A DNA stretch of 39,253 nucleotides from Candidatus Levyibacteriota bacterium (GTDB lineage Bacteria; Patescibacteriota; Microgenomatia; Levybacterales; UBA12049). Positions 17,685 to 26,321 of this stretch are shown piece after piece. Location of the stretch: assembly GCA_016204465.1 (NCBI GenBank), contig JACQKQ010000002.1, positions 1-39,253 of the forward strand, given 5' to 3'. Position numbers and translations under genes: made by a program. The notes under the pieces were generated by a model. That model was not told the origin of the DNA and searched no databases. It saw nothing but the letters and a program-made list of their open reading frames with translations. The first letter of the stretch is position 1. The number at the start of each line of letters is the position of its first letter.

Positions 17685-18913
17685 TGTGTATGAACAGCCT
17701 GCTTTTACGCACGCTTTCTATCCGGCCGTTTTCCTTCCTCATAATTGCTGAAATTTGTTCGCAGATGGCAATGAATATGCTGCATTTTGTTCTCATTGTT
17801 GTTGTCTATGAGTTGACCCACTCAAACACCGCTGTTGCAGGAGTAGTTTTAGCTCTTACAACTCCGGCTATTTTTTTTGGAATACCCGCGGGAGCTTATG
17901 TTGACCGGCAGAGTAAAAAAACAATTTTACTTTACACAAACATTTTTCGCATGCTACTTCTTATTCCGTTTATCTTTTTTAGCACGGTGCTTGCGCTTGT
18001 ATACCTGTTGGCATTCTGCATTGCCGTTATCGCGCAGTTTTTTATTCCCGCAGAAACACCAATGATTCCTATCCTTGTAAAAAAACAATTTCTTCTTCCC
18101 GCAAATGCCTTGTTTGGCATGGGGCTGTATGGTTCGGTGCTTACCGGATATGCGCTTACCGGACCGCTTCTTATACTTTTGGGAAAAAACAACATCTTCA
18201 TCTTTCTCTCCGTTCTTTTTTTGATTGCGTCAATTTTTATTTGGCTTATTAAAGTACCCAAACATCAAGAAATAATTGAAAAAAAACGAAACAATACCAG
18301 CATTGATATTCGAGGTGAAGTGAAGACTGCGTTTTCCTTCATTGTTAAAACGCAAGGAGTCTATCGGTCACTTTTCCTTCTCACACTCTCGCAAATACTT
18401 ATTTTTATTTTTGCCGTCATCGGCCCTGAATACGCAGTTAAGGTTTTGGGTATTACCGTTAGCGAATTCCCTTTGTATTTTGCTTCTCCCGCAGCGCTTG
18501 GGATGGTAGCGGGTTCTTTTCTTATAGGTAATTTCTTACATCGAATTTCTAAAACTTCCCTTGCCACCGTTGGTGTTTTTCTTTCCGGTTTTGGCATCTT
18601 ACTTTTGCCGTTTGGAGTAAAAACAGGGTTGAAAAATGTATACGACATCGTGGCACTTTCATTTATGCTTGGGATAGCGAATGCGTTTGTTTTTGTTCCT
18701 TCAAACACGATTCTACAAGAAGAAACGGCAGAGGAGATTCGCGGAAAAGTGTACGGGGCGCTCAACGCCTTGGTTGGTATCTTCTCGCTTATTCCGATTC
18801 TTATTGTCGGGGTGTTGGCAGATTTTTTCGGCGTAACAGCGGTGCTTGTTGTTATAGGCATCCTTATTCTTCTGTTTGGCGTTATTCGCGTACTTTTACA
18901 TAGAGGTAGGTAA
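17684..18913 (+). CDS. MFS transporter
   Basis: ~12 TM helices, YELTHSNTAVAGVVLALTTPAIFFGIPAGAYVDRQSKK. Confidence 0.85.
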   Translation: MCMNSLLLRTLSIRPFSFLIIAEICSQMAMNMLHFVLIVVVYELTHSNTAVAGVVLALTTPAIFFGIPAGAYVDRQSKKTILLYTNIFRMLLLIPFIFFSTVLALVYLLAFCIAVIAQFFIPAETPMIPILVKKQFLLPANALFGMGLYGSVLTGYALTGPLLILLGKNNIFIFLSVLFLIASIFIWLIKVPKHQEIIEKKRNNTSIDIRGEVKTAFSFIVKTQGVYRSLFLLTLSQILIFIFAVIGPEYAVKVLGITVSEFPLYFASPAALGMVAGSFLIGNFLHRISKTSLATVGVFLSGFGILLLPFGVKTGLKNVYDIVALSFMLGIANAFVFVPSNTILQEETAEEIRGKVYGALNALVGIFSLIPILIVGVLADFFGVTAVLVVIGILILLFGVIRVLLHRGR

Positions 18914-18920
18914 AACACAT

Positions 18921-19592
18921 ATGGATGTTTCAGTTATTATTCTTATTAGTTCACTTTTGATTTTTCTCTACGTGCTTTACGTGTTTGTAAGCGATGATTA
19001 CGTCTTGCTTCGCAAAAATGTTCCTCATGAAAAAATATTTGACGGAGCATTTATTACTGTTTTTTCCGGAATGTTTGGCGCGCGACTTTTATATGTAGTT
19101 TCCAACTATGATTCTGGGTTTCTCAACCCGCTTGTTTTTCTCCTATTTACGTATTTTCCAGGATTGATGCTTACCGGCGGCATTATTTTTTCGATAGTGA
19201 CCCTTTACTTATTTACCAAGCGCAAGAAGTATCCTGTTGGTCGAATATTTGATTTGTTTGCACTTGCAGCATTGCCGGCAATTGCCCTTGGTATAGGTTT
19301 GTACGGCTTACAGGTTGTGTCCGTAATTTTTTTAGCTCTGTTTTTTGTATTACGAAACATATTTTTTAAAAAGGGAATGAGAGATGGAAGTGTTGCTGCA
19401 ATCGCAATATTGTTCTTTTCTTTTAGCTTGCTTGTTGTAAGAGTAGTTACATTTTTCAAAGAGCCGGTAAAGATACTGGGAATTGAAGTAATACTCTTGC
19501 TGCTAATGCTTATTGGAGCAATTCTTTTTTTAGTTCGATACGAAAAATTGTTAATATATTTTCCAACATTTTTGTCCAATAAAAAGCAGTAA
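18921..19592 (+). CDS. Lgt-like (prolipoprotein diacylglyceryl transferase-related) membrane protein
   Basis: DGAFITVFSGMFGARLLYVV..., FPGLMLTGGIIF..., FDLFALAALPAIALGIGL; full Lgt signature not verified. Confidence 0.55.
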   Translation: MDVSVIILISSLLIFLYVLYVFVSDDYVLLRKNVPHEKIFDGAFITVFSGMFGARLLYVVSNYDSGFLNPLVFLLFTYFPGLMLTGGIIFSIVTLYLFTKRKKYPVGRIFDLFALAALPAIALGIGLYGLQVVSVIFLALFFVLRNIFFKKGMRDGSVAAIAILFFSFSLLVVRVVTFFKEPVKILGIEVILLLLMLIGAILFLVRYEKLLIYFPTFLSNKKQ

Positions 19593-19597
19593 ACGTT

Positions 19598-20389
19598 ATG
19601 GAGCCGCATGTAATTTACGAGGATGACAATCTACTTGTTATCAATAAACCATCTGGTATGACGGTTAATCGTGCCGATACGACAAGGGGAGAAGAGACGG
19701 TGCAGGAATGGGCAGAAGACTATTTAAAAATCCGAAATCCGAAATCCGAAGCACGAAACAAATCTAAAATTACAAATTCAAATGACCAAAATAGTTTCGA
19801 ATTTCGAGATTCGAATTTCGAATTTTCCCGCAGGGCGGGGATCGTGCATCGGCTTGATAAGGAGACGTCGGGGATACTCCTCATCGCAAAAACACCCGAG
19901 GCGTTTGCCAATTTGCAGACGCAATTTAAAGAGCGAAAAGTGAAAAAGACATACATTGCGCTTGTGCATGGAACACCAATTGAACAAGAAGGGCAGATAC
20001 GGGTGCCGGTTGGCAGACTGCCTTGGAATCGGAAGCAATTTGGTGTTGTCGCAGGCGGCCGTGATGCGGTGACGAGATTTAGAAGAATTAGGAATTATGA
20101 ATTAGGAATTATGAATAAAAAAGAAAAATTGACGCTTGTAGAACTCTATCCGGAGACGGGAAGAACTCATCAAATCAGAGTTCACTTAAAATATATCGGC
20201 CACCCGATTGTCAGTGACGAGTTGTACGCCGGCCGAAAAACAGCACGGGCAGACCGAAAAATGCTTCCCCGCCTTTTTTTGCACGCGGCAAAAATTTCAT
20301 TTTTCCACCCAAAAAACGGAGAGGTGATAACGCTTAAAAGTCCGTTGCCATCAGAACTGCTGGGGTTTCTTGCTTTGTTGCGGGGTTGA
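19598..20389 (+). CDS. RluA/RluD-family pseudouridine synthase with two in-frame repeat insertions
   Basis: VINKPSGMTVNRAD, AGIVHRLDKETSGILLIAKT, GRTHQIRVHLKYIGHPIVSD. Confidence 0.93.
   Translation: MEPHVIYEDDNLLVINKPSGMTVNRADTTRGEETVQEWAEDYLKIRNPKSEARNKSKITNSNDQNSFEFRDSNFEFSRRAGIVHRLDKETSGILLIAKTPEAFANLQTQFKERKVKKTYIALVHGTPIEQEGQIRVPVGRLPWNRKQFGVVAGGRDAVTRFRRIRNYELGIMNKKEKLTLVELYPETGRTHQIRVHLKYIGHPIVSDELYAGRKTARADRKMLPRLFLHAAKISFFHPKNGEVITLKSPLPSELLGFLALLRG
19726..19826. repeat. dispersed repeat inserted in the RluA-family gene (AAATCCGAAATCCGAAGCACGAAACAAAT...)
   Basis: encodes IRNPKSEARNKSKITNSNDQNSFEFRDSNFEF, absent from canonical RluA proteins; ends in TTTCGAATTTCGAGATTCGAATTTCGAA. 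Confidence 0.85.
20085..20116. repeat. 14-bp tandem repeat (GAATTAGGAATTAT x2) inside the RluA-family gene
   Basis: encodes RNYELGIMN. Confidence 0.85.
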
Positions 20390-20402
20390 TTTATTTATTG
20401 GG

Positions 20403-20434
20403 TTATTGGTAGTATTGGTAGTATTGGTAGTATT
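20403..20434. repeat. 9-bp tandem repeat (TTGGTAGTA, ~3.3 copies)
   Basis: ttattggtagtattggtagtattggtagtatttt. Confidence 0.9.
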
Positions 20435-20448
20435 TTCAAGGTGAATAT

Positions 20449-20589
20449 ATGGGAAGCTTTGGAGGATTTTACAAAGGCGAAAAAAGGAAAGCGAAAAAAG
20501 GAAAAGAAAAAGGGACAGTGGTAGGTTATTCTAATAAGCCGACTTTTACTCTTCCTGAAATTATTGTAAAAAAGCGAAAAGACTATTAA
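20449..20589 (+). CDS. small basic protein (46 aa), not in the supplied ORF track
   Basis: MGSFGGFYKGEKRKAKKGKEKGTVVGYSNKPTFTLPEIIVKKRKDY*; SD-like AAGGTGA upstream; resembles a short conserved CPR protein as I recall it. Confidence 0.65.
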   Translation: MGSFGGFYKGEKRKAKKGKEKGTVVGYSNKPTFTLPEIIVKKRKDY

Positions 20590-20600
20590 AGATATCCCAC

Positions 20601-21437
20601 ATGACAAGTACTCGCAGGCCAAAAAGTCTTGAGAATGGGAAAAGCTTGAAATTGCTCCTTTTCTTTTGCGTTGGAATAGTTATTATTATTGGAGTTTCTC
20701 TATTTGTAAAAATCGCTAATATTGCTTCACTTAGCTTGTTTGACGGAAAACATCGCTTAACTATAGTAATTGATACAGCGCCTGCTTACATTCTCTCATT
20801 TTCGCCAGAAGATCGCTCAATTTTAGTTGCAAGCATAACCTCAAAAAGGCAAATAGAGGCAAAAAAAATCGGCCAAAAACTTAAGATTCCCGTTGACGCG
20901 ACAGTATCGTACCGCTTTAAGCAAGGAGAAAATATTGATGCACAGCTTTTTTTAATGCTTACTCGGTATGCCTCCCTTAAGACAGAACTTACTGTTTTTG
21001 ATATTATTAGGCTGTGGTGGTTTGCCAAGTCCGCTCCCAAACACGCAGTGATAAGAACAGATATTATAGTACCTGGGGTAGAAGAAAACCATATAAACGA
21101 ACCGCAATATCTTACAGAGAAAACTTCCCGCCTATTTACAGATGCAGCTTTGGCCGAGGAGAAGTTGAGTGTTGAGGTAGTCAACGCAACAGGGGAATCA
21201 GGTTTTGGCGCGCGGCTTGCAAAATTTGTTTCGCACATGGGAGGAAATGTAATTCTTGTGACAACTGCGGATACTATTGCAAGCACGTCAGGTATTGCCT
21301 ATTATGGAGAAAAAAGTTACACGCTTTCTCGGTTTGAGAAGATACTATCAGTTTCAAGCAGCCAATTGCATATTCCGGGAATTGCCGATATTGTTATAAC
21401 ACTTGGGAGAGATAGCGTAGGAAAGGATATATTCTAA
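20601..21437 (+). CDS. LytR C-terminal domain protein, membrane anchored
   Basis: N-terminal TM; LSVEVVNATGESGFGARLAKFVSHMGGNVILV...IAYYG. Confidence 0.75.
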   Translation: MTSTRRPKSLENGKSLKLLLFFCVGIVIIIGVSLFVKIANIASLSLFDGKHRLTIVIDTAPAYILSFSPEDRSILVASITSKRQIEAKKIGQKLKIPVDATVSYRFKQGENIDAQLFLMLTRYASLKTELTVFDIIRLWWFAKSAPKHAVIRTDIIVPGVEENHINEPQYLTEKTSRLFTDAALAEEKLSVEVVNATGESGFGARLAKFVSHMGGNVILVTTADTIASTSGIAYYGEKSYTLSRFEKILSVSSSQLHIPGIADIVITLGRDSVGKDIF

Positions 21438-21451
21438 AGGATAGAAAACAC

Positions 21452-21655
21452 ATGGATATCCCATTTATTATTGCTGTTCTTTTGGTTATTTCGTTTCTTT
21501 GGGCGATTTTGAGTTTGCACGAACTGCAAAAAGATGAACGGCTGCACAAAAAAGTAAAAAAGGAGCTTTTAGCAAATAGGATTATTTTTCAAAGTGAAGC
21601 TGATCATTCAGCTTCTAGAACTTCTTCTCCAGCTGAATCCGATTCGCCATTATAG
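21452..21655 (+). CDS. small single-TM protein
   Basis: MDIPFIIAVLLVISFLWAILSLHELQK...; 3' end overlaps the convergent TPR gene. Confidence 0.5.
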   Translation: MDIPFIIAVLLVISFLWAILSLHELQKDERLHKKVKKELLANRIIFQSEADHSASRTSSPAESDSPL

Positions 21656-22302
21656 AAGTTTTTGGGCATTGTGTGTTTAACTTTTTCTCCTGAGACAAAT
21701 GATGGTTGGTTCTTAAATCGAGCGGAACGTTTTATTTCGCGGATAAAGATGACTACTCGGCGATGCTCAACGGATTTAATATATGCCTCATAGTCATTGC
21801 CTCCATTGATAAATTTAATAAGCCTTTTTCCGATGTCGTCTGGAAACATACCGACATACAAGCCTTTTTCGTCGCAGACAAAGATTCTTAATCGTTTAAT
21901 GCGCAGGTAAAGCGGTTCTGCTGCCATGAGGGTGCTAATGATTTTAGGTTCTGCAATGTTTACGAGTTCAACAATTTTCGTTTTTCCGCTTTCTTCCAAA
22001 AAGAGCGTATCTTTAGTATTGACAATGTGAAATGCTTGCCGGTAGCCGTTTGCCTTGGGTACGCTTGAGAGGCGCTTGAGGTTTTTTAATGCAATAGGAT
22101 TTTGCGAGTCAAGTTTTAATACCTTAATATATGTACTTTTTGCTTCCTTTATTTTGCCACAGACTGTAAAAGCAAATGCTAGGCGATTGAGCGCTTCGAT
22201 GTCACTTGGGTTTTCTTTTAATAACTGTCTATTGAGCAAAATTGCGCTGTTCCAGTTTCCTGTAAGGGCAGTTTGGATAGCCTGGTCTTTAAGCGGTGTC
22301 AC
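21604..22302 (-). CDS. TPR-repeat protein
   Basis: ALTGNWNSAILLNRQLLKENPSDIEALNRLAFAFTVCGKIKEAKSTYIKVLKLDSQNPIALKNL. Confidence 0.8.
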   Translation of the reverse strand: MTPLKDQAIQTALTGNWNSAILLNRQLLKENPSDIEALNRLAFAFTVCGKIKEAKSTYIKVLKLDSQNPIALKNLKRLSSVPKANGYRQAFHIVNTKDTLFLEESGKTKIVELVNIAEPKIISTLMAAEPLYLRIKRLRIFVCDEKGLYVGMFPDDIGKRLIKFINGGNDYEAYIKSVEHRRVVIFIREIKRSARFKNQPSFVSGEKVKHTMPKNFYNGESDSAGEEVLEAE

Positions 22303-22336
22303 AATTTGAGATTGGTCTAAATTCTACAAGGCTTTA

Positions 22337-22365
22337 TTGCAAAAGTCAAGGGATAGGAATATAAT
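22337..22365 (+). promoter_or_regulatory. yebC promoter
   Basis: TTGCAA-N17-TATAAT. Confidence 0.7.
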
Positions 22366-22368
22366 TAG

Positions 22369-22435
22369 GTACCACGAGTACCACAGGGAGAACAAAAGCT
22401 CGTGATACGCGTGGTACTTTTGATACCCGTGGTAC
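22369..22435. repeat. GTAYCACG-type inverted repeat in the yebC 5' leader
   Basis: GTACCACGAGTACCACAGGGAG...CTCGTGATACGCGTGGTACTTTTGATACCCGTGGTAC followed by T-run. Confidence 0.85.
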
Positions 22436-22444
22436 TTTTTTCTT

Positions 22445-23182
22445 ATGTCTGGTCATTCAAAGTGGGCGCAGATTAAACGTCAAAAAGGAGTAGCAGATCT
22501 TAGGCGCGGCCAAACATTTACAAAAATTGCAAACACTATTACTATAGCTGTGAGAGATGGGGGTGGTATTTCTGATCCAAATCAAAACTTTCGGCTGCGC
22601 CTTGCAATAGAAAAAGCACGAGAAGTTAACATGCCAAAAGAAAATGTATCTCGTGCAATTGACCGTGCCCTGGGAAAAGGGGAGAAGGACAAGGAGGTTA
22701 CGCAGGTTAATTACGAAGGGATTGGTCCACAAGGCGGCGCTATTATAGTGGAGGCAGTTACCGATAACAAACAGCGAAGCCAAAACGAGATTCGAAACAT
22801 CATGGAGAAGTATGGTATTACAATGGTTGCCCCAGGCAGTACTGCATACCTGTTTGCAAAACGTGGGGTAATTACTATAAAACGAAACGGCAAGTCTATT
22901 GATGATTTATTTACAATAGCTGAGGAGGCTGGCGGGCAGGACATCGAAGAAGCAGGGGATGATCTGCTAATTTATACACAGCCGCATGACCTTGCAAAAG
23001 TTCGGCAAAGATTGCAAGAGAGTATTACTGTTGCGGATACAAAGCTTTCCCTTATTCCGACAATAAATGTTGTGCTAAAAGAAACAGACGCGGCGCGCAT
23101 GCTTTTGGCACTGCGCCTTCTTGAAAATCTAGACGATGTGCAAGAAGTTTATACCAATATTATATTCCCCGATACAGATTAA
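22445..23182 (+). CDS. yebC: YebC/PmpR-family transcriptional regulator
   Basis: MSGHSKWAQIKRQKGVADLRRGQTFTKIANTI... Confidence 0.97.
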   Translation: MSGHSKWAQIKRQKGVADLRRGQTFTKIANTITIAVRDGGGISDPNQNFRLRLAIEKAREVNMPKENVSRAIDRALGKGEKDKEVTQVNYEGIGPQGGAIIVEAVTDNKQRSQNEIRNIMEKYGITMVAPGSTAYLFAKRGVITIKRNGKSIDDLFTIAEEAGGQDIEEAGDDLLIYTQPHDLAKVRQRLQESITVADTKLSLIPTINVVLKETDAARMLLALRLLENLDDVQEVYTNIIFPDTD

Positions 23183-23219
23183 GAACAAAAAATATACTCA
23201 CTATTTTAAATAGAGTAAC

Positions 23220-24080
23220 ATGCAGGTTAAAACTACCATTTCCAGATTTTTTAAGAACAATCTTCGCCGAAGAGCAGAAGTAAGAAGTGGATTTGCATGG
23301 GTAATATCCTTCTTGCAGGGAAAAAGACAGCGATATATTATTGCAGTTTGCTTTTTAACCGCTTTGCTTTATTTCTCTTCTTGGTTTCGATTGGGTCAGT
23401 CCGGTTTTATTGCATCTTTTTTCTTAGGGCTTGCCACAGGCGCGCTCTTTTTTATCGCTAATTTTCAGGATATCCGCGGCAGTTTTTCAATTTCACTTTT
23501 TGTCTTGCCATTTTTCTACAGTTTTTCTTGCGGAATTTTTTACTCCTTGGTACCCGATAGAATGCTTACAAGAATTATTATGACATCGTTTTATGGGCTT
23601 GGATTGTACTCCCTTTTTTTGAGCCAAAATATCTTTACAGTTGCTTCCATTCGGACGATTGCGCTTTTGGCATCGGCTAAAACCGTATCGCTTGTGCTGA
23701 CTATTATTTCGTACTTTTTTCTCATTAACGTAACGTTTTCTTTACATACCCAACTTATTACATCGGGTGCGCTAGTTTTTGCTGCGTCGTTTTTTTTGAT
23801 ACATCACTCCTTGTGGGTTAGAACGCTTAATCCATTACCAATAGCAAACGTTCTTTGGACTACTACGTTAGCATCTGTTATGCTTGAGATCGGGCTTATT
23901 ATGTGGTTTTGGCCAAGTTCTCCCACTATTGTTGCTCTATTTTTAACCGGTATTTTTTATACGATTGTTGGTCTTACAGGCGTTTGGTTTGAGAAACGGC
24001 TCTTCCGATCGGTGCTTTGGGAATATATTTGGGTTTCCATCACAGTTTTTTTTATTTTACTCCTTTTTACCTCTTGGTAG
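23220..24080 (+). CDS. hypothetical multi-pass membrane protein
   Basis: complete ORF, many hydrophobic segments. Confidence 0.65.
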   Translation: MQVKTTISRFFKNNLRRRAEVRSGFAWVISFLQGKRQRYIIAVCFLTALLYFSSWFRLGQSGFIASFFLGLATGALFFIANFQDIRGSFSISLFVLPFFYSFSCGIFYSLVPDRMLTRIIMTSFYGLGLYSLFLSQNIFTVASIRTIALLASAKTVSLVLTIISYFFLINVTFSLHTQLITSGALVFAASFFLIHHSLWVRTLNPLPIANVLWTTTLASVMLEIGLIMWFWPSSPTIVALFLTGIFYTIVGLTGVWFEKRLFRSVLWEYIWVSITVFFILLLFTSW

Positions 24081-24099
24081 GAGCAAAGACAAGAGAAGG

Positions 24100-25318
24100 G
24101 GAGAGAGGTGTGATTATTACTCACCAGACGGTGCGGGGATATACTTTGATATAGTAACAAATGTAAGAAATATTATAGGACTTATTCGCAAAGCTAGCTG
24201 TTTGCTGCTAAATGTGGATAACTCTAATTTTCACAAGGGTTGAAGCTGAATTTTCACAGCCCTGAAGAGAATGAAGGGTAAGCTCCGTTGTTTGGTTGCT
24301 AGTCTCATTGGTTTTTAAGTCTTTAGCAAACGACCAAAAGGTAAAGTCTAATAGCCTCCATCGCGTCCTGCTCGGGAATAGTGTTGCTAATTATTGCATC
24401 TGACTGAAAAAAATACGAATAACGGTTACGCCGTAAGCAACTGTGAGTTGAGGCTGAAAAAATACGTTTAGATTGATTTGATAGTCTAAACTTAACATAA
24501 TTAGGCATTAGGCTTCTTGAAAGTGCACCGTTATAAATTCCGCCGTCCGCCAACTGGCGTAGCGGATTGAAGCTAAAATAAGTAAATTAGATTGATTTTA
24601 CGACCTAAACGAATGATTCGTCTTACTTGTGGGCGAGCGCCTTCTCCAAAACAATAAGTGGTAAAAAAATTATATGGGAATTGCGTATATATGTATGCTA
24701 CAAAAAGTCATGTGCGGCGGGTTTTACCCAAAGAGCAGACTTCTCCCACAAAATCCCATTAAGATATAAAAAACAACAAGGAAAACCCAGAGAAGTAAAA
24801 ATGATTACGTCGTACAATAATACTTTTACGACGTCGGGTGGCCAAACTCTAGGGGGAGGGGTTCTTTTATGCGGCCTTCTGCGTCAGCATTAATGAAAAA
24901 ATTTTAAATTCCTAGGAACTTCAGCTACTCTAAGGGTTTTGATACCCGATTCTTGGATAATACGGCTTGTCCCCTACTATGGGATTTTATCTGTAACCCT
25001 ACGGAAGAATTTCGTGTCACAGGATTGTACTTCGTGAACCAGCGTGATATCTTGCGTTTCTGCGTGCGACATAGCATTTCGTTTGCTGACCCATGTTTAC
25101 GAACGCAGGTTCAAATTTTCCTCTGTCATTTCGAAATAAAAACCCGGCCCAGGGTTATGTTTCTAGTCCTGCGTTGCTGATCCGCCCTCAATAATTTAAT
25201 GTTTCCTTTAACAGCAAGCGCGACAGGAGAGCTGCGGCCGCGACAGGTACAGTAAGCTGCAATCCTTGTTCTCTTGCTGAGGAAACTCGGTGCGCAGCCC
25301 GGCCTAGGTTTGTCAAGT
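24100..25318. other. ~1.2 kb block with no convincing CDS; possible structured noncoding RNA(s) or decayed region
   Basis: only short ORFs without recognisable families; several hairpins (GTTTAGA...TCTAAAC; ACGTCGTA...TACGACGT) and an imperfect ~45-nt direct repeat. Confidence 0.4.
25134..25156 (-). terminator. putative intrinsic terminator for the transaldolase transcript
   Basis: minus strand AACCC-TGGGCC-GGGTTTTTATTT. Confidence 0.55.
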
Positions 25319-26242
25319 TCACACAAGAATTGATTTCCAATCCTCTGCAAAACGGAGAATGCCTTTATCGGTAAGCGGATGGCGGATGTTAAGTTTGTCA
25401 GTCGTAAGCAGGTGGAAGAAGGCATCCTCTGTTGCTGTTGGGAGAAGATGGTGCGGGATTTCCCATTTTGGCAGATCGGATAAGGAAGCTGCGTACTGTT
25501 GGGTATCGAGTTTTTCGCGCTCTTCAGATTTAAGCGTAAACCATTCTTTATATACTGTTGCCGGTGCGGTAAGGAGTTCAACTTCTGCATTTATGCCTCG
25601 CTTTATATGCGATGTACTTCTTACTGATGCTTCAAGCATCCAAACCTTTCGGCCCTGCGGGAATGTGAAGTTAAGCTTCTGTTTCATAACCATGGATTGC
25701 TCAACCAGCTCCATACCATCAACTCCGCTATCATCGAGCCTGCCAACAAACGGCGATACAAACGGCGGCCATCCGCTGAATGAATTAATAGGACCGTAAG
25801 TTTGCTGGATAATTTCTTCATGCAGACAAATCGCAAAAATCTGTTCAAGCGAAAACACAAGCGTGTTGTTGGTTAAGATGCCGTCTTTTCGTAAAACGCT
25901 TCGTGCCTTAAAGCCTTCAATATTAGTTGGAATCTTTACGACAATTCGCTTGTCCCAGGCCGCAAAGTCTCTTCCTTGCGAAATCATCTCTTTGGCTGTT
26001 GTTATTTCGTCTGCATACACTTCAACAGAAACGGCGCCGGGAACAATTTTTAGGATTTCAAGTGCAATTTCTTTCTGAAGCGCAATAGCCTCATCCTGGG
26101 TAATCTTTTTACTCGATATTGTCTTTGCAATCAGCGTGGGATTAGTTGTTGAACCCCACAATTCTTGGCCTTTTTGCTTGGCAAGGCTTGAAATCTCGCG
26201 GTACTCGTCTGGATCGCCGCTGTCAAGAAGAAATCGCGTCAC
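25319..26242 (-). CDS. transaldolase family protein
   Basis: FLLDSGDPDEYREI, GSTTNPTLI, VVKIPTNIEG, NNTLVFSLEQ, SPFVGRLDD; preferred GTG start at 26242 (TTGATT-N17-TATAAT-N7-GTG). Confidence 0.85.
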   Translation of the reverse strand: MTRFLLDSGDPDEYREISSLAKQKGQELWGSTTNPTLIAKTISSKKITQDEAIALQKEIALEILKIVPGAVSVEVYADEITTAKEMISQGRDFAAWDKRIVVKIPTNIEGFKARSVLRKDGILTNNTLVFSLEQIFAICLHEEIIQQTYGPINSFSGWPPFVSPFVGRLDDSGVDGMELVEQSMVMKQKLNFTFPQGRKVWMLEASVRSTSHIKRGINAEVELLTAPATVYKEWFTLKSEEREKLDTQQYAASLSDLPKWEIPHHLLPTATEDAFFHLLTTDKLNIRHPLTDKGILRFAEDWKSILV

Positions 26243-26321
26243 GTGTTTTATTATATTGCTATTAACTTTTATAATCAACAAGAAAGATGTATAATCTTTC
26301 TGCCTGCTGCTTTAAGAAGAT

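Noticed and set aside
24121-24660. Possible tmRNA (TTTAGCAAACGACCAAAAGG resembles the GCAAACGAC tag start)
   Set aside because: No GGTTCGAC 5' motif, no tRNA-like 3' T-arm or acceptor partner, and the downstream frame does not give a hydrophobic LAA-type tag.
25275-25310. GAGGAAACTCGGTGCGCAGCCCGG as RNase P CR-I
   Set aside because: Orientation leaves no room before the transaldolase CDS and no ACAGAA...GGCTTA partner was found.
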